Positions 44,905 to 56,546 are shown, numbered from the stretch's first letter. The stretch: 64,000 nt of DNA from Elymus sibiricus (GCA_039707655.1 CM077674.1:238367904-238431903), one strand, 5' to 3'. Numbers and translations: made by a program. The notes: generated by a model not told the origin, from the letters alone.

Positions 44905-45086
44905 ACGTACTACTAAGAGATACCAATCGCAGAGGAGTACGAAGGTCGCAGTGGCGTATGTGCATCATGGTCGGCAATGGGAGCTAGTTCATTATCACCG
45001 ACGATGCTGCTATTGTGGTTGTCATCAGCTTCCGGGAAGCAGATCCGAGACCATGGACGACGGCATTGAGGAAGCGGCTCTTGCAT
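44905..45086 (-). CDS. Candidate first exon of the same unknown gene
   Basis: The minus-strand ATG at 45086 opens about 57 codons (MQEPLPQCRRPWSRICFPE..., then DDNHNSSIVGDNELAPIADH). The frame closes shortly after a possible GTATCT donor near 44915. The ATG lies 35 bases from the Gypsy-2 insertion, and the sequence upstream of the gene is now at 60700 onward. The three-exon model is only a sequence-based proposal without transcript support. Confidence 0.3.
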
Positions 45087-45121
45087 GGTGTGTGATGTGA
45101 CGGTGGACCGGCTCTAGTGCG

Positions 45122-46676
45122 TGATACATCACCAACGCATCTATAATTTTTTATTGTTTCATGCTATTATAGTACCAATCTTAGATACTTTTAATGCAAT
45201 TCTTGATAATTTTCTGGGACTATCCTACTAACTCAGTGCCTAGTGCCAGGTTCTGTTTTTTGCATGTTTTTGGTCTCTACAGAAAATAATCTTCAAATGC
45301 CATAAAAATTTACGGGAGGTGTTTTTGGATCGGAAGAGGCCCAGAGAGCACTGGAGGGGGGCTGGACTCCCGAGGAGGGAGCCACAAGCCCACCTGGCGC
45401 GCCCCAGGGGGCGCCACGTGAGCTTGTGGCCCACCCCTCCGTCTAACCGACCCCCTTCCACCTCTATATATTCACTTTTACCCGAAAAACATTAGAACGA
45501 CACCCGAAGAAACTTTTCCGCCGCCACAAGTCCATGTTCTTCTGTGATCCCATCTGGAGCCTGTTTTCGGCGCTCTATCGGAAGGGGGGTCGACTATGGA
45601 GGGGCTCTTCATCAACCTTGCTGCCCTTCCGATGAGATGTGAGTAGTCTACCTCAGACCTATGAGTCCATAGGCAGTAGCTAGATGGTTTCTTCTCTCTC
45701 TTTGATGTTCAATACAATGTTCTCTTTGGAGATCAATCTGATCTTCTCGATGTAATCTTTTTGCGGTGTGTTTGTTGGGATCCGATGAATTGTGAGTTTA
45801 TGAAAGTTCTTGAAAGTAATTGAGTTTTCTGAAATCTTTGTTATGCATGATTATGACTATAGCTTTGTATTTCTCTCCGATGATTCTATGTGGTTTGGCT
45901 AACTATGTTGATTTATCTTGCAATGGGAGAGGTGCTTTGTAATGGGTTCAATCTTGCAGTGTCCTCACCCAGTGACAGAAGGGGTAGTGAGGCACGTATT
46001 GTATTGTATTGTATTGTTGCCATTAAGGGTAAAACTACGGGGTTTATTCATATTTCTTGGGTTTACTTTGTCTACATCATGTCATCTTTCTTAAGGCGTT
46101 ACTCCATTTGTCATGAACTTAATACCATAGATGCATGCTGGATAGCGGTCGACTGGTGGAGTAATAGTAGTATATGCAGAATCATTTCAGTCTACTTGTC
46201 TCGGACGTGATGCCTATATATTGTGATCATTGCTAAGAATGAAGTAATAATTATTCGCTTTTCTATCAATTGCCCACAGTAATTTGTTCACCCACCGTAT
46301 GCTTTCTATTTGTTTGAGAGAGAAGCCTCTAGTGAAACCTATGGCCCCTGGGTCTACTTTTATCATATTTACTAAAATCCTAATTTACCTTACTACACTT
46401 TTATTATTTTTAGTTTATTTTACCTTCCATCAAAATATATCTATCACCGTTACTGGTTTAATCATGCCTGAGACGAGCCAAGGGGATTGACAACCCTCTT
46501 GTTCGCGTTAGGTGCAAGTTTGTATTTCTTGTTTGTAGTGGCTGACGACGTGGTCTTTCTTGTTGCTCATACTAGGTCGATAAACCATGGTTCTCACTAA
46601 GGGAAATACTTATCTCTACTATTGCATCAAAACCTAGCCTCTTCAAGGAAAAACCTAACGCAACTACAAAGTAGCA
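45122..46676 (+). repeat. Gypsy-2 5' LTR
   Basis: 1555 bases, TG...GTAGCA. CTCTATATATTC near 45462 is the likely TATA box. Matches 50572-52060 plus 60629-60694. Confidence 0.92.
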
Positions 46677-46687
46677 TGAAGAATTTC

Positions 46688-46705
46688 TGGCGCCGTTGCT
46701 GGGGA
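46688..46705 (+). promoter_or_regulatory. Gypsy-2 primer binding site
   Basis: TGGCGCCGTTGCTGGGGA, 11 bases after the LTR. One base differs from the tRNA-Asp-type PBS as I remember it. Confidence 0.85.
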
Positions 46706-46896
46706 GTCATCATCATGTACAACCAGGTTACTTCATTCAAGTTATATTTACTTGTTTTCTTTAGTCTTTACTTTTGCTAGTCTCGTTATAAAAAATCAAA
46801 AATCAAAAAATATTTGCTTTGCTTGTTTGCTTGATTTTATTACCTTCATGTTAGGACTCAAACAAACAGAAAGTATAAAGAAAAATAAAGATAACT

Positions 46897-47640
46897 ATGG
46901 ATCCTCATCCACTCGCCAATCTTTTCAAAAGATCCAATTATGATGAATGAAATGCTAGTGAGTTGAGTGCACTAGACTATCTCTATGAAGTTTTGCTTGA
47001 AAATCGTGAATCTAAAAATGGTGTTGAAGTGTTAAAAGAAGAAATTTATAAAAACATTCATGATAGCTCCTTGAATGAAAATCATGATTGCAATGATGTT
47101 ATTATAAATTCAATTGAATGTCAATTGTGTTAATGATATGCAAAACTACAAGCTTGGGGATGATTTTGTTATCCCCCCTACTCAGTGTATGATCATGATT
47201 GGGGTGATGCTTCTTATGATCTTGAAAAATTATTTAAGCCCCATGATGAATATGTTATTGATAATATTGAAAGTGGGTTTGGAAGAGTGTCAATTTTAGG
47301 TATTAATGATCCCACTATTTTGGAGAGTGCTCAATCTTGTGAATTTTTTGATGAAAGTGGGTTTGGAGAGGTCATGACTTTAGTTGACGATAATCCCCCT
47401 ATCTTGGAAGTTTATAAAAAAAAATATGCATGTGAATCATGAAGATAATATTTTATATGATATATACATTCTTGAATTTGATTATGATCCTACATGTAAT
47501 TATTATGATAGAGGCAAATATGGTTATAGGAATCTTCATGTTATTCAATTACCTCTCTTGATGCTCAAATTGTTAATGTTCCAATCTTCTTCCTTGCATT
47601 TGCTAGATACTTTTTGTCTTGGCAATTTGTTTATTTATTA
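46897..47640 (+). pseudogene. Gypsy-2 gag-pro remnant
   Basis: The ATG at 46897 opens a frame (MDPHPLANLFKRSNYDE) that hits a stop after 17 codons. It continues ASELSALDYLYEVLLENRES to about 47130, then appears in other frames. At 47185-47442 it reads YDHDWGDASYDLEKLFKPHD and two copies of an ESGFGxV-(S/M)-T-L-x-DxPxILE phrase. The latter resembles the VESGLEEVKTLGSDVPTILD segment at the start of the Gypsy-1 protease frame, which supports common descent. No DxG protease site or capsid core is visible, so it cannot replicate alone. Confidence 0.6.
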
Positions 47641-48363
47641 AATTCCTATGCATAGGAAGTATGTTAGACTTAAATGTTTTAATTGCATGCTACATGATGC
47701 TCTCTTTGTGCTGCAATTCTTGTCTTTTATGTGAGCATCATTAATATTCCAAGCCTATCTTAATGGCTATAAAGAAAGAGCTTATTGGGAGACAACCCAA
47801 TATTCTGTTTATTTGAGTTTACACAATTTTTGCTACTATAATGATTGTGTTTTAGTGTTTTAATTAGTGTTTGTACCAAGTAAGATCTTTGGGATTATTT
47901 GCAAGATAGTAGAATTGATGCTGTCAGGAAAACATAAACTTTTGCGCTCAGTCTAGGAATTTTGTAAATTCACTGGAACATCAAAAAGCTCTGAAATTTT
48001 TACTCAGTATTGGCTTGAAAATTCTTATGGTTTTCCTAAATTTTTAGAATTTTTAGAGTTGCATAAGTATGGTAGCAATACAGATCATTACAGACTGTTC
48101 TGTTTTAGACTGTTTTTGTCGCATAGTTTGCTTATTTTGATGATGTTATGGTTTGTATCGGGGGGTATGAGTCATGGATAAGTTGGAATATAGTAGCTAT
48201 TGCATAAATACAAATTTGAAATGAGTTTATTACAGTACTTTAAGCCTTTACATGTTTTCTTATACTAATGGATCTCACGAGGTTTTGTTGAGTTTTGTGT
48301 GTTGAAGTTTTCTAGTTTTGCGTGAGCCATAATGGATGAAGGAATAAGGAGTGGCAAGACCCT

Positions 48364-48450
48364 AAGCTTGGGGATGCACAAGGCACCCCAAGGTAATATT
48401 CAAGGAATACCCAAGCATCTAAGCTTGGGGATGCCTTCTGGGGCATCCCC
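48364..48450 (+). repeat. Gypsy-2 AAGCTTGGGGATG boxes with hairpin
   Basis: Boxes at 48364-48376 and 48421-48433. The second forms GGGGATGCC (48427-48435) with GGCATCCCC (48442-48450), a 9-bp stem with a 6-base loop. The pairing is the same as in Gypsy-1, while the loop sequence differs. Confidence 0.85.
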
Positions 48451-49678
48451 TCTTTTCTCTCCAGTTCATCGGTAATTCACTCGGAGCTATATTTTTATTC
48501 ACCACATGATATGAGTTTTGCTTGGAGCATTGTGTTTTATATTTCCCATTTTCTTGCTGTTTAGTTTGTAACAATCATTGCTTGTGGGACACACACCTTT
48601 TTGAGAGAAATATGCAGTCATCATAATTTATTAGGGTAATCTTTGAGCTTCACTTAAATTTTTTGAGCTTGGCAGTTGCTCTAGTGCTTCACTTATATCT
48701 TTTAGAGCACGGCGGCGGTTTTATTTTATAAAAATATATGAACTCTCTTGCTTCACTTAGATCATTTTGAGAGTCTTGAATAGGAATTGGTAATATGCAC
48801 GGGTTATAAAACTAGTCTCAAAAGGATAGGTATCTGGAAGAGGTATAACAAAAACTTTCATGTGGATCACTTGTGAAATCTTTCATGCCATTAAATTTGA
48901 AAGTACATGATTTAGTTATATTGGTGTGATGACATGAAGGGGTAGTGGTCCATGATCATAATCTAGTAAGAATATTGTTATTCAAAGTTTGTTAGTAACT
49001 GCTCATTAAAAATGTCCAACTTGGCATGACCGGGATGCGTGAGCATTCTTATTTCTGATTGAAATCCTTTGTGCTTTTGAATCTAGGGTGCGCGATGGTT
49101 AACTCCTACCAACCTCCTCCCTTGGGGCATGTGAGTAGTACTAATATTTCATCTAAGCTAATATAACTCTTACAATAAATGCATGAGTTCTTTATGACTA
49201 ATGTGAGTTCATGGACAATTAAGCACTCTTATCTTCCACATATTTGCTAGCCTCTTTGGTACCTTGTGTTGCCTTCTCACCTTGAGAATGTGCAAGCTTT
49301 TACCGATGGATCCAAACCCCGTGATATGATACGCTCTTTCACACATAAACTTATTCCTCAAAACAGCCACCATACCTAACTATTATGGCATTTCCATAGC
49401 CATTCCGAGATATATTGCCATGCAACTTCCATAGTTCTGTTTTGACTTGTGTGTTCATCGTCATATTGCTTTCCATGATCATATATAGCTGACATGATAT
49501 TTGTGGCAAAGCCACCATTCATCATTATCATACATGTTACGCTAGATCATTGCACATCTTGGGACACTGCCAGAGGCATTCATATAGAGTCATGTTGATT
49601 CATCATTGATTTGTGATATTGACTTATGAGTAAATAAAAGTGTGATGATCATCATTATTAGGGCATTGTCTCAGTGAT

Positions 49679-49810
49679 GAAATAAAGAAAAACAAAGAAA
49701 AAAAGAGGCCAAAGAGCCCAAGAAAAAAAAGGAAAAAAGAAAAGAAAAAAGAAAAAGAAAAAGAAAAAGAAAAAGAAAATAATAATAAAATGAGAGAAAA
49801 AAGAGAAGGG
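49679..49810. repeat. Purine-only (A/G) tract in Gypsy-2 spacer
   Basis: About 130 bases almost entirely AAAG/AAAAG repeats with few pyrimidines. Confidence 0.85.
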
Positions 49811-50557
49811 ACAATGCCACTATCCTCTTTCCACACTTGTGCTTCAAAGTAGCACCATGATCCTCATATAGAGAGTCTCTTGAGTTGTCATTTTCATATA
49901 CTAGTGGGAATTTTTCATTATAGAACTTGGCTTGTATATTCCAATGATGGGCTTCCTCAAATTGCACTAGGTCTTCATGAGCAAGCAAGATGGATTCACA
50001 CCCACTTAGTTTCATATTTAGCTTTCATACACTTATAGCTCTAGTGCATCCGTTGCATGGCAATCCCTACTCCTCGCATTGATATCGATTGATGGACTTC
50101 TCCATTATCCATCGATCCACCGAGTTGATGTGAGCCTTGCTTTCTTTTTGACTCCTATACACCTACCACCACCTTCTATGCCATTAAATGCTAACGTCCA
50201 TGACTTACGCTCATGTGTTGAGTAAAGTTTAAAATGCTGAAACATTTTAGAAGTACGATGCAATTGCCTGGTTCGACACAATTGGTGCTCATGATTTATA
50301 TTTATGTGGTGAAGGCGGAGTTGTGCCATGCTTTGACATAAACAATGAGTAGGGATAACATTCTTTGAGCATCGTATATTTTGAATGATATCGATTATGT
50401 TTTTGTGTTCATAAATGTTATTGTGTTGATATTGATTACTTCATTGCTTTTCAACATTTATATCATGAAAGTGATTACATTGATAAACATGTTAGATAGC
50501 ATTCAACATAAAAAATTCTGTTTTTATCATTTACCTACTCGAGGACGAGCATGAATT

Positions 50558-50570
50558 AAGCTTGGGGATG
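50558..50570 (+). promoter_or_regulatory. Gypsy-2 polypurine tract region
   Basis: AAGCTTGGGGATG, one base before the 3' LTR, as in Gypsy-1. Confidence 0.75.
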
Positions 50571-50571
50571 C

Positions 50572-52060
50572 TGATATGTCTCCAACGTATCTATAAATTT
50601 TGATTGTTTCATGCTATTATAGTACCAATCTTAGATACTTTTAATGCAATTCTTGATCATTTTCTGGGACTAACCTACTAACTCAGTGCCCAGTGCCAGC
50701 TTCTATTTTTTTGCATGTTTTTGGGCTCTACATAAAATATTCTCCAAATGCTATAAAAATTTACGGGAGGTGTTTTTGGCTCAGAAGAGGCCCATAGAGC
50801 ACAGGAGGGGTGCTGGACTCCCGAGGAGGTAGCCACAAACCCACCTGGCATGCCCCAGGGGGCGCCACGTGAGCTTGTGGCCCACCCCTTCGTCCAACCG
50901 ACCTCGTTCCACCTCTATATATTCACTTTTACCCTAAACACATCAGAACGACACCTGAATAAACTTTTATGCCGCCGCAAGTCTCTGTTCTTCCGTGATC
51001 CCATCTGGAGCCTGTTTTCGGCGCTCTGACGAAAGGGGAATCGACTATGGAGGGGCTCTTCATCAACCTTGCTGCCCTTCCGATGAGACGTGAGTAGTCT
51101 ACCTCAGACCTACGGGTCCATAGGCAGTAGCAAGATGGCTTCTTCTCTCTCTTTGATCTTCAATACAATGTTCTCTTCTGAGATCAATCTGATCTTCTCG
51201 ATGTAATCTTTTTGCGGTGTGTTTATTGGGATCTGATGAATTGTGACTTTATGAAAGTTCTTGAAAGTAATTGAGTTTTCTAAAATCTTTGTTATGCATG
51301 ATTATGACTATAGCTTTGTATTTCTCTCCAATGATTCTATGTGGTTTGGCTAACTATGTTGATTTATCTTGCAATGGGAGAGGTGCTTTGTAATGGGTTC
51401 AATCTTGTGGTGTCCTCACCCAGTGACAGAAGGGGTAGCGAGGCATGTATTGTATTATATTGTTGCCATTAAGGGTAAAACTACGGGGTTTATTCATATT
51501 GCTTGGGTTTACTTTGTCTACATCATGTCATCTTGCTTAAGGCATTACTCCGTTTGTCATGAACTTAATACCATAGATGCATGCTGGATAGTGGTCGATT
51601 GGTGGACTAATAGTAGTAGATGCAAAATCATTTCGGTCTACTTGTCTCGGACGTGATGCCTATATATTGTGATCAATGCCAAGAACGAAGTAGTAATTAT
51701 TCGCTTTTCTATCAATTGTCCAACAGTAATTTGTTCACCCACCGTATGCTTTCTGTTTCTTCGAGAGAGAAGCCTCTAGTGAAACCTATGGCCCCTGGGT
51801 CTACTTTTATCATATTTACTAAAACCCTAATTTACCTTGCTGCAATTTGCTTATTTTTAGTTTATTTTACCTTCCATCAAAATATATATATATCACTGTT
51901 ACCGTTTTAATCGTGCCTGAGACGAGCCACAGGGATTGACAACGCTCTTGTTTGCGTTAGGTGCAAGTTTGTATTTCTTGTTTGCAGTGGCTAACGACGT
52001 GGTCTTGCTTGTTTCTCCTACTGGTTCGATAAACCTTGGTTCTCACTAAGGGAAATACTT
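50572..52060 (+). repeat. Gypsy-2 3' LTR, main part
   Basis: Begins TGATATGTCTCC and runs to the Gypsy-3 insertion, ending in TACTT, the Gypsy-3 target duplication. It continues at 60629. Confidence 0.92.
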
Positions 52061-52940
52061 TGTCGGATTCGGGGCTCCACAAAACCCTAAGTAAGTTCAA
52101 ACACTGGGGTGCGTGCGAAGAACTCAACTTCCCCTATCTGCCTACTCGTCGCCTCTATGATCTAGCTCGATGAACAAGAAAGGAAGATGACACAGGGCAG
52201 TTTACCCAGGTTTGGGCCACCTTGCGGTGTAATACCCTACTCCTGCTTTGTGGTGGATTGCCTCGAGGTGGCGGTGGATGAACTAGTACAGTGGTGGAAC
52301 AACCTCAGGAGGTTTGCTCTTGCTTGTGTAGTGTGAGGGATGTCTGAATGATCCGTGTTCTGCTATGGTGGTGGCTAGCTCTATTTATAGTGGCCTTGGT
52401 CCTCTTCCCCCAAAACTTAGGCGGGAAAGGATCCCACAACGGCCAAATTTGAAGGGAGACAAGTAGTACATCTTATCCTGACGAAAGGTGGTCTTCGCCT
52501 GCAAAGCTTCTAATCCTTACGCCATGGTGGGCTCGGTGATGACCTCCGTCATGCCGTCCTGGCGGTCTTGGTCTTGTTGCACGGAAACGGTAACCTTTGG
52601 CTGATCCCTCGGGACCCTGCGCCTCCGTTTGCCTCTTTAGCACCAAAGAGAAAATTGCTGCTCTGCACCCGCTGGCGCCCGCCTGGCCTTGGTTGTCATG
52701 GCTCGCGTCATCTGAACCTCACGAGGTGAGGGCTTGCATAGAGATCTCCGCTCCTCAGGAGCCAGCCCTGGAGAGCTGCTCCTTCTGGAGGTCTTGGCGC
52801 CGATCGCCTCACGAGGCTCGGCCCCTCGCGAGGGTCTTGAAGGTTGACGCTGAAGATGGGCCGTACCAGGCCGGTGAAGGAGCCACGCCCTGGGCCGCAG
52901 GCAGGCAAGTCTGGGTACCCCGGTTCCCAGAATGCCGACA
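52061..52940 (-). repeat. Gypsy-3 3' LTR (element sense)
   Basis: 880 bases, same length as its partner, TGTCGG...CCGACA. GCTCTATTTATAG near 52378 in plus sense marks the AT-rich core. Frames inside it, such as 52597-52944, are fortuitous. Confidence 0.93.
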
Positions 52941-52956
52941 GTAGCCCCCGGGCCCA
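52941..52956 (-). promoter_or_regulatory. Gypsy-3 polypurine tract
   Basis: On the minus strand TGGGCCCGGGGGCTAC abuts the LTR start TGTCGG. Confidence 0.75.
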
Positions 52957-53184
52957 AGGCGCGCTCAGACTAGGCTTCGTGGCGAAGACAAGGGGGGCAA
53001 GGGCGAAGCGCCGTGGGCCCCAATCGCCTGCGGACCTGATTGGCGCGTGGCGCCTGGATTGAACATGGGCGTCTCCACTTCCCACGCTGCCTCGGTGACC
53101 GTTCGACTTGACTGGAGCTTGCTGCATGCAAAAAGGTCATTATTACCTGCGATTGTGGATGCCGATGGATCGCCTCCCTCTTGC

Positions 53185-53190
53185 TATAAA
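53185..53190 (+). promoter_or_regulatory. TATA box of the antisense ORF
   Basis: TGCTATAAATGAGG places TATAAA at 53185-53190. A CT-rich, start-site-like stretch (TTTGCTCATCTCCATCTCC) follows at about +25, and the ORF's ATG is about 95 bases downstream. The layout resembles an ordinary cereal core promoter facing into the element, opposite to gag-pol. Confidence 0.55.
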
Positions 53191-53283
53191 TGAGGAGGGG
53201 CAGAGCCCCCTTTGCTCATCTCCATCTCCTTGCTGCTCGTTTCTTCTTCCTTCCTCTTGCCTCACCGTCTTGCTAAGGTATCC

Positions 53284-54084
53284 ATGGCACCGCCGAGGAA
53301 GTTCTCCGCCGAAGAGAAGGGGAAAACCTCCAAGGAGGAGCTGAATGCACCTCCACCCAAGAGAGGCTGCGGACACCCCCGTAAGCACACCGCGACCCCT
53401 GTGGTGGCCCCTTAGGGGCGCAGACGTGTTTCTTTGAAGGTGGGCACCGCCTCTGGGAGCCGCGGTGGTGCTCCTTCGCGTGGTGGGGGCCGCCGCAGAC
53501 GGGGCGGCTACTGCGACAAGGAGAGGCGCATCGTGGTCGTTCATCCTTTACGGCCGCGCTCTCGCTCTGCTGATGCCTTCCTGGAGTTCGTCGTGTGGTC
53601 GGAGAGGCCCGCCGGCACCTGGCTCTCGCTCCCGCGCTTCTTCGCGAGGACGCTGCCATCGGGACTTGATGGCCTATGGCTGCAGGCGGACGGCTACTGC
53701 AGCAAGGCCTCGTGGGTGGGATTCAAGGTCACCGCCACTGGTGGTGCTGACTTGACCCGCGGCTGGCAGACATTTGCCCACGCGTGGGGTCTGAGCGAGA
53801 GGTGCACCCTTCACTTCAAGTACGACGGCCTCGCGACCCTCTACGTGAGGGTGTTCGGAGAAGATGGCATGCGCGCGGGGTGCTGCCTGGAGGATGGCAG
53901 CGACGACGATGAGCTTGGCCTTGATGACGTCTGCGCCACCTCCAGCAGCGACGGCTCCTCCTCCGGGAAGAGCGCTGGTGGTAGTGGCTATGGCGAGCTG
54001 CCACACCGTCGGGCCCGTCTCAGAGAAGGCGACGAGGCGCCTTGCCGCCGTGCCTTGGTGAAGCAAGAGGAGGGCTCAGACTGA
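53284..54084 (+). pseudogene. Antisense ORF in Gypsy-3: AT-hook-like motif plus B3-like DNA-binding domain
   Basis: The frame runs 266 codons from ATGGCACCGCCGAGG, with one TAG at 53413-53415 (codon 44). Before the stop, KRGCGHPRKH at codons 26-35 resembles an AT-hook (core normally GRP). After it come a basic Arg/Gly-rich stretch, then about residues 99-192 that read like a plant B3 domain: FLEFVVWSERP, TWLSLPRFFARTLP, GLWLQADG, WVGFKVTA, LTRGWQTFAHAWGL, LHFKYDGLATLYVRVFG. A Ser/Asp-rich acidic tail ends at 54084. B3 proteins bind DNA in the nucleus. The ORF lies antisense to pol, between integrase and the 3' LTR, behind its own TATA box. It could be a captured host gene or an old element gene. 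The B3 call rests on motif pattern alone. Confidence 0.65.
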
Positions 54085-55028
54085 GCCCCCATGCCGCTGG
54101 AGCCAGGCCTCCGGAGCTGCTTCGGCTGCTCGCTCCGTTTTATCTTTTTCCTGCATTTTCTGAAAAAAGTAGAAGGCCCCGCTGGGGTGTGTAATGAACT
54201 ATGGCGCTTGCGCCAATATGTTATGCTTTGTTATCCATATTGTGTCATGGTATCTGTACTGCTACTAAGTGCGGGTAAAATAACTTAGCTTGCCGTGCTT
54301 GTGGTAGATTCCGATGTCGTGAGGGTGCGTCTCCTGAGGGTACTCTCCTGAGGCTTCCTTCCTGACGGCTCCAGAGCCGTTGAGCCGCCGGAGATGTTGT
54401 GTAGCTGCGGGGCCGGGGAGCCTCATGAGGCGTCTCGTTCCTCTTCGTACTTCTCCCGAGCATAGGTTAGCCATGCCTAGTGCGCTTCATCACGATACCC
54501 GGAGGCACGAATTTAATCGCGATACCCGGAGGCACAGATTTAAAGAGAGTGCGCGCGCCCACGAGCTCGTCTGAGCGCGTCTTGCGAGGATCAAAAACGT
54601 CGAGGTCCTAGAGCACCCAGGCTTCGGCGAGGTGTGGTTGCGGGCTAGCCCAAGCATCATAGCCCAAGCATACACACCTACCCAGCCCCCACGCGCGGGA
54701 CGCGCGAGGAGGAGCGATGGGCGACTGCCGCTCTCCCTGGGGCGAGGGTGGAAAAGCGAATAAAAGGGGAATATTTCAAATCTTTGAATTCCGAAATCAT
54801 GAAAAAGCCTCCAAATTTCATTCCAAAAAATGCAAACCAGCTCCAGAAAGCAAAAGAAAAGCCGCGTCCGGCACCTAAGATAGTCTTCGTCTTCTCACCA
54901 GCGCGGAGCTAAGTGCTGCCACATTGCGTGGGAGGGGGCCACATGAGGCCCAAGGGCGATGCTCAGGAGACCCCAGGGCGTGTACAGCCCCACTCATTAT
55001 TACGTGAGAGTATCACGAGTGGAGACCT
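54085..55028. other. Gypsy-3 region between antisense ORF and integrase tail
   Basis: No convincing coding sequence. 54090-54290 looks like a 3' UTR of the antisense ORF (TTTTTCCTGCATTTTCTG, AT-richer). 54300-54720 is GC-rich with a short duplication of CGATACCCGGAGGCAC (54493 and 54520). 54760-54850 is A-rich. Confidence 0.5.
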
Positions 55029-55262
55029 TCACAGGCCGGAGCCTTGCTTCACAGGCCGGAGCCTTGTTTCACGGGTAGAACCTTCGGAGGTGTTGGATGT
55101 TCTAGGCATTCTGGATGGGGATCCCGTCCTGTCTCTCCAGGCGTGTGGCACAGGCCTGGAGACACGGGCGATCCTAAACGGGCCCTCCCACATGGGTGAG
55201 AGCTTATGCAGCCCCTCCTTGGAGAGTACCTGTCTCAGGACGAGATCACCCACCTCGAGCAT
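55029..55262 (-). pseudogene. Gypsy-3 integrase C-terminal tail
   Basis: The minus-strand frame reads VGDLVLRQV, then LHKLSPMWEGPFRIARV, the conserved C-terminal part after the Gypsy integrase core, where a barrel-like DNA-binding domain lies. It is separated from the core (55320) by a frame change. The downstream residues are not conserved. Confidence 0.7.
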
Positions 55263-55319
55263 CCTGGAGCGGATGTTGCGGCAGTGGTACCGCCACAGTG
55301 CTTGCTGGTACCTCGCAGC

Positions 55320-56243
55320 TCAGAGCGAGGCTTGGCGATGACGTTCCTCCCCCAGCACAAGGTCCTCCCCCCACAAGGCGTCCTGGCATGCCTCGTCAAA
55401 CGCCAAGACCCGCGGGGAGCGATGCTTGACCTCGTGGGGGAGAACTGCTTCAGCTCCGTAGACGAGAAAGAATGGAGTCTTGCCCGTTGGCTTGGTCGCG
55501 GTGGTGCGGATGGACCACAGCACGGACTGGAGCTCGTCCAGCCAGCCCCTGCCGCATGCCTCGAGCTTCTTATTGAAGGTCCTCGCCTTGAGGCCTCTCA
55601 GCACCTCAGCGTTAGTGCGCTCAGCCTGGCCATTGCTTCGCGGGTGTGCCACTGAAGCGTAGCATATCTGCGCTCCAAGGTTAGCACAATATGTTCTGAA
55701 GAGATTGCTGGTGAACTGCGAACCGTTCTCGGTGATGATACGATTCAGGACCCCGAAACGGCTCACGAGGCCCTTGATGAATTTGACCGTTGAGCCGGCC
55801 GGGATGGTGCGGACGGCCACTACCTCTGCCCACTTGGTGAATTTGTCGATGGCAACGTAGAGGTAGCGGTAGCCCCCAGGCGCTCGGGGAAACGGGCCCA
55901 AGATGTCCAGCCCCCAGACCACGAACGGCCAGGATAGCGGGATGGTCTGGAGGCCCTGGGCGGGCTGGTGGATCTGCTTGGCATGAAATTGACAGGCTTC
56001 ACAAGACCTTACCAGTTCGGTGGCGTCTTCGAGTGCTGTGGGCCAGTAGAATCCGCTGCGGAATGCCTTGCCCACGAGGGTGCGCGAGGAGGAGTGGTGC
56101 CCGCAGTCTCCACCATGTATGTCGGCCAACAGTTCGCTCCCCTGCTTCTTGGAGATGCATCGTAGAGAGACATCGTTCAGCCTTCTTCGGTAGAGCTCGC
56201 CATCTTGAATGCAGTACGCGGTGGCCTGCCTGACCACACGCAC
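55320..56243 (-). pseudogene. Gypsy-3 integrase
   Basis: A 307-residue frame. The zinc-binding region has His 43, His 49/50, Cys 81 and Cys 84 (GHHSSSRT, CEACQFH). The catalytic core has Asp 113 (GLDILGPF), then ITENGSQF, where residue 172 is Glu instead of the family's Asp (usually TDNGTQF), then Glu 208 in HPRSNGQAER. The 35-residue spacing between the last two acids is exactly that of the D,D-35-E family. The Asp-to-Glu change probably reduces or abolishes activity. Integrase would insert the cDNA. It follows RNase H in the order typical of Gypsy elements. Confidence 0.88.
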
Positions 56244-56546
56244 TGCGTCTTCTTCCTTCTTCGGCAGGGCACCTTGGAGCAGGTACGCCCTGAACTTCTT
56301 AGTCCAGCACCCCTCCTGAGGTTCCAGTGCGAGAAGCAGGCGGGCTCCTGAGGTCGGACTGCAAGCCAGGGCGCCCGAGGCGGGTGCTGGGGGAAGCTCC
56401 TCTCAAGGCGGTGCCGGCTTCACAGCGTGGGGAGCTGCCGATGGTTTGAAAAGCCGCTCTTCAAAGATGCCAGGTTTTTGAGGCAAGTGCCGAGACGCTC
56501 TCTTGGCGATGTCATCCGCCTCCTTGTTCATGCCACGCGGCACATG

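Larger units (their letters stand above)
47641..50571 (+). other. Gypsy-2 noncoding spacer
   Basis: No pol domains. It contains two AAGCTTGGGGATG boxes with hairpin potential (48364-48376 and 48421-48450), degenerate GCTTCACTTA...TTTTGAG repeats (48640-48785), an A/G-only tract (49679-49810), and the PPT copy of the 13-mer at 50558-50570. Another copy lies upstream at 47150-47162. The frame at 49671-50015 (minus) is low-complexity Phe/Leu and not a gene. Confidence 0.7.

Noticed and set aside
49671..50015. 114-codon Phe/Leu-rich minus frame resembling a membrane protein
   Set aside because: Translation of the A/G-only tract read in reverse.
52597..53127. Frames of 106-139 codons in the Gypsy-3 LTR
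   Set aside because: The same sequence recurs in the other LTR (60280-60663) without a conserved protein; it is LTR sequence.
53434..54084. Treating the B3-like frame as a separate gene starting after the TAG
   Set aside because: The first codon there is TTG, not ATG. The upstream 43 codons are in the same frame and begin with an ATG at a good distance from a TATA box, so one interrupted frame is the better model.
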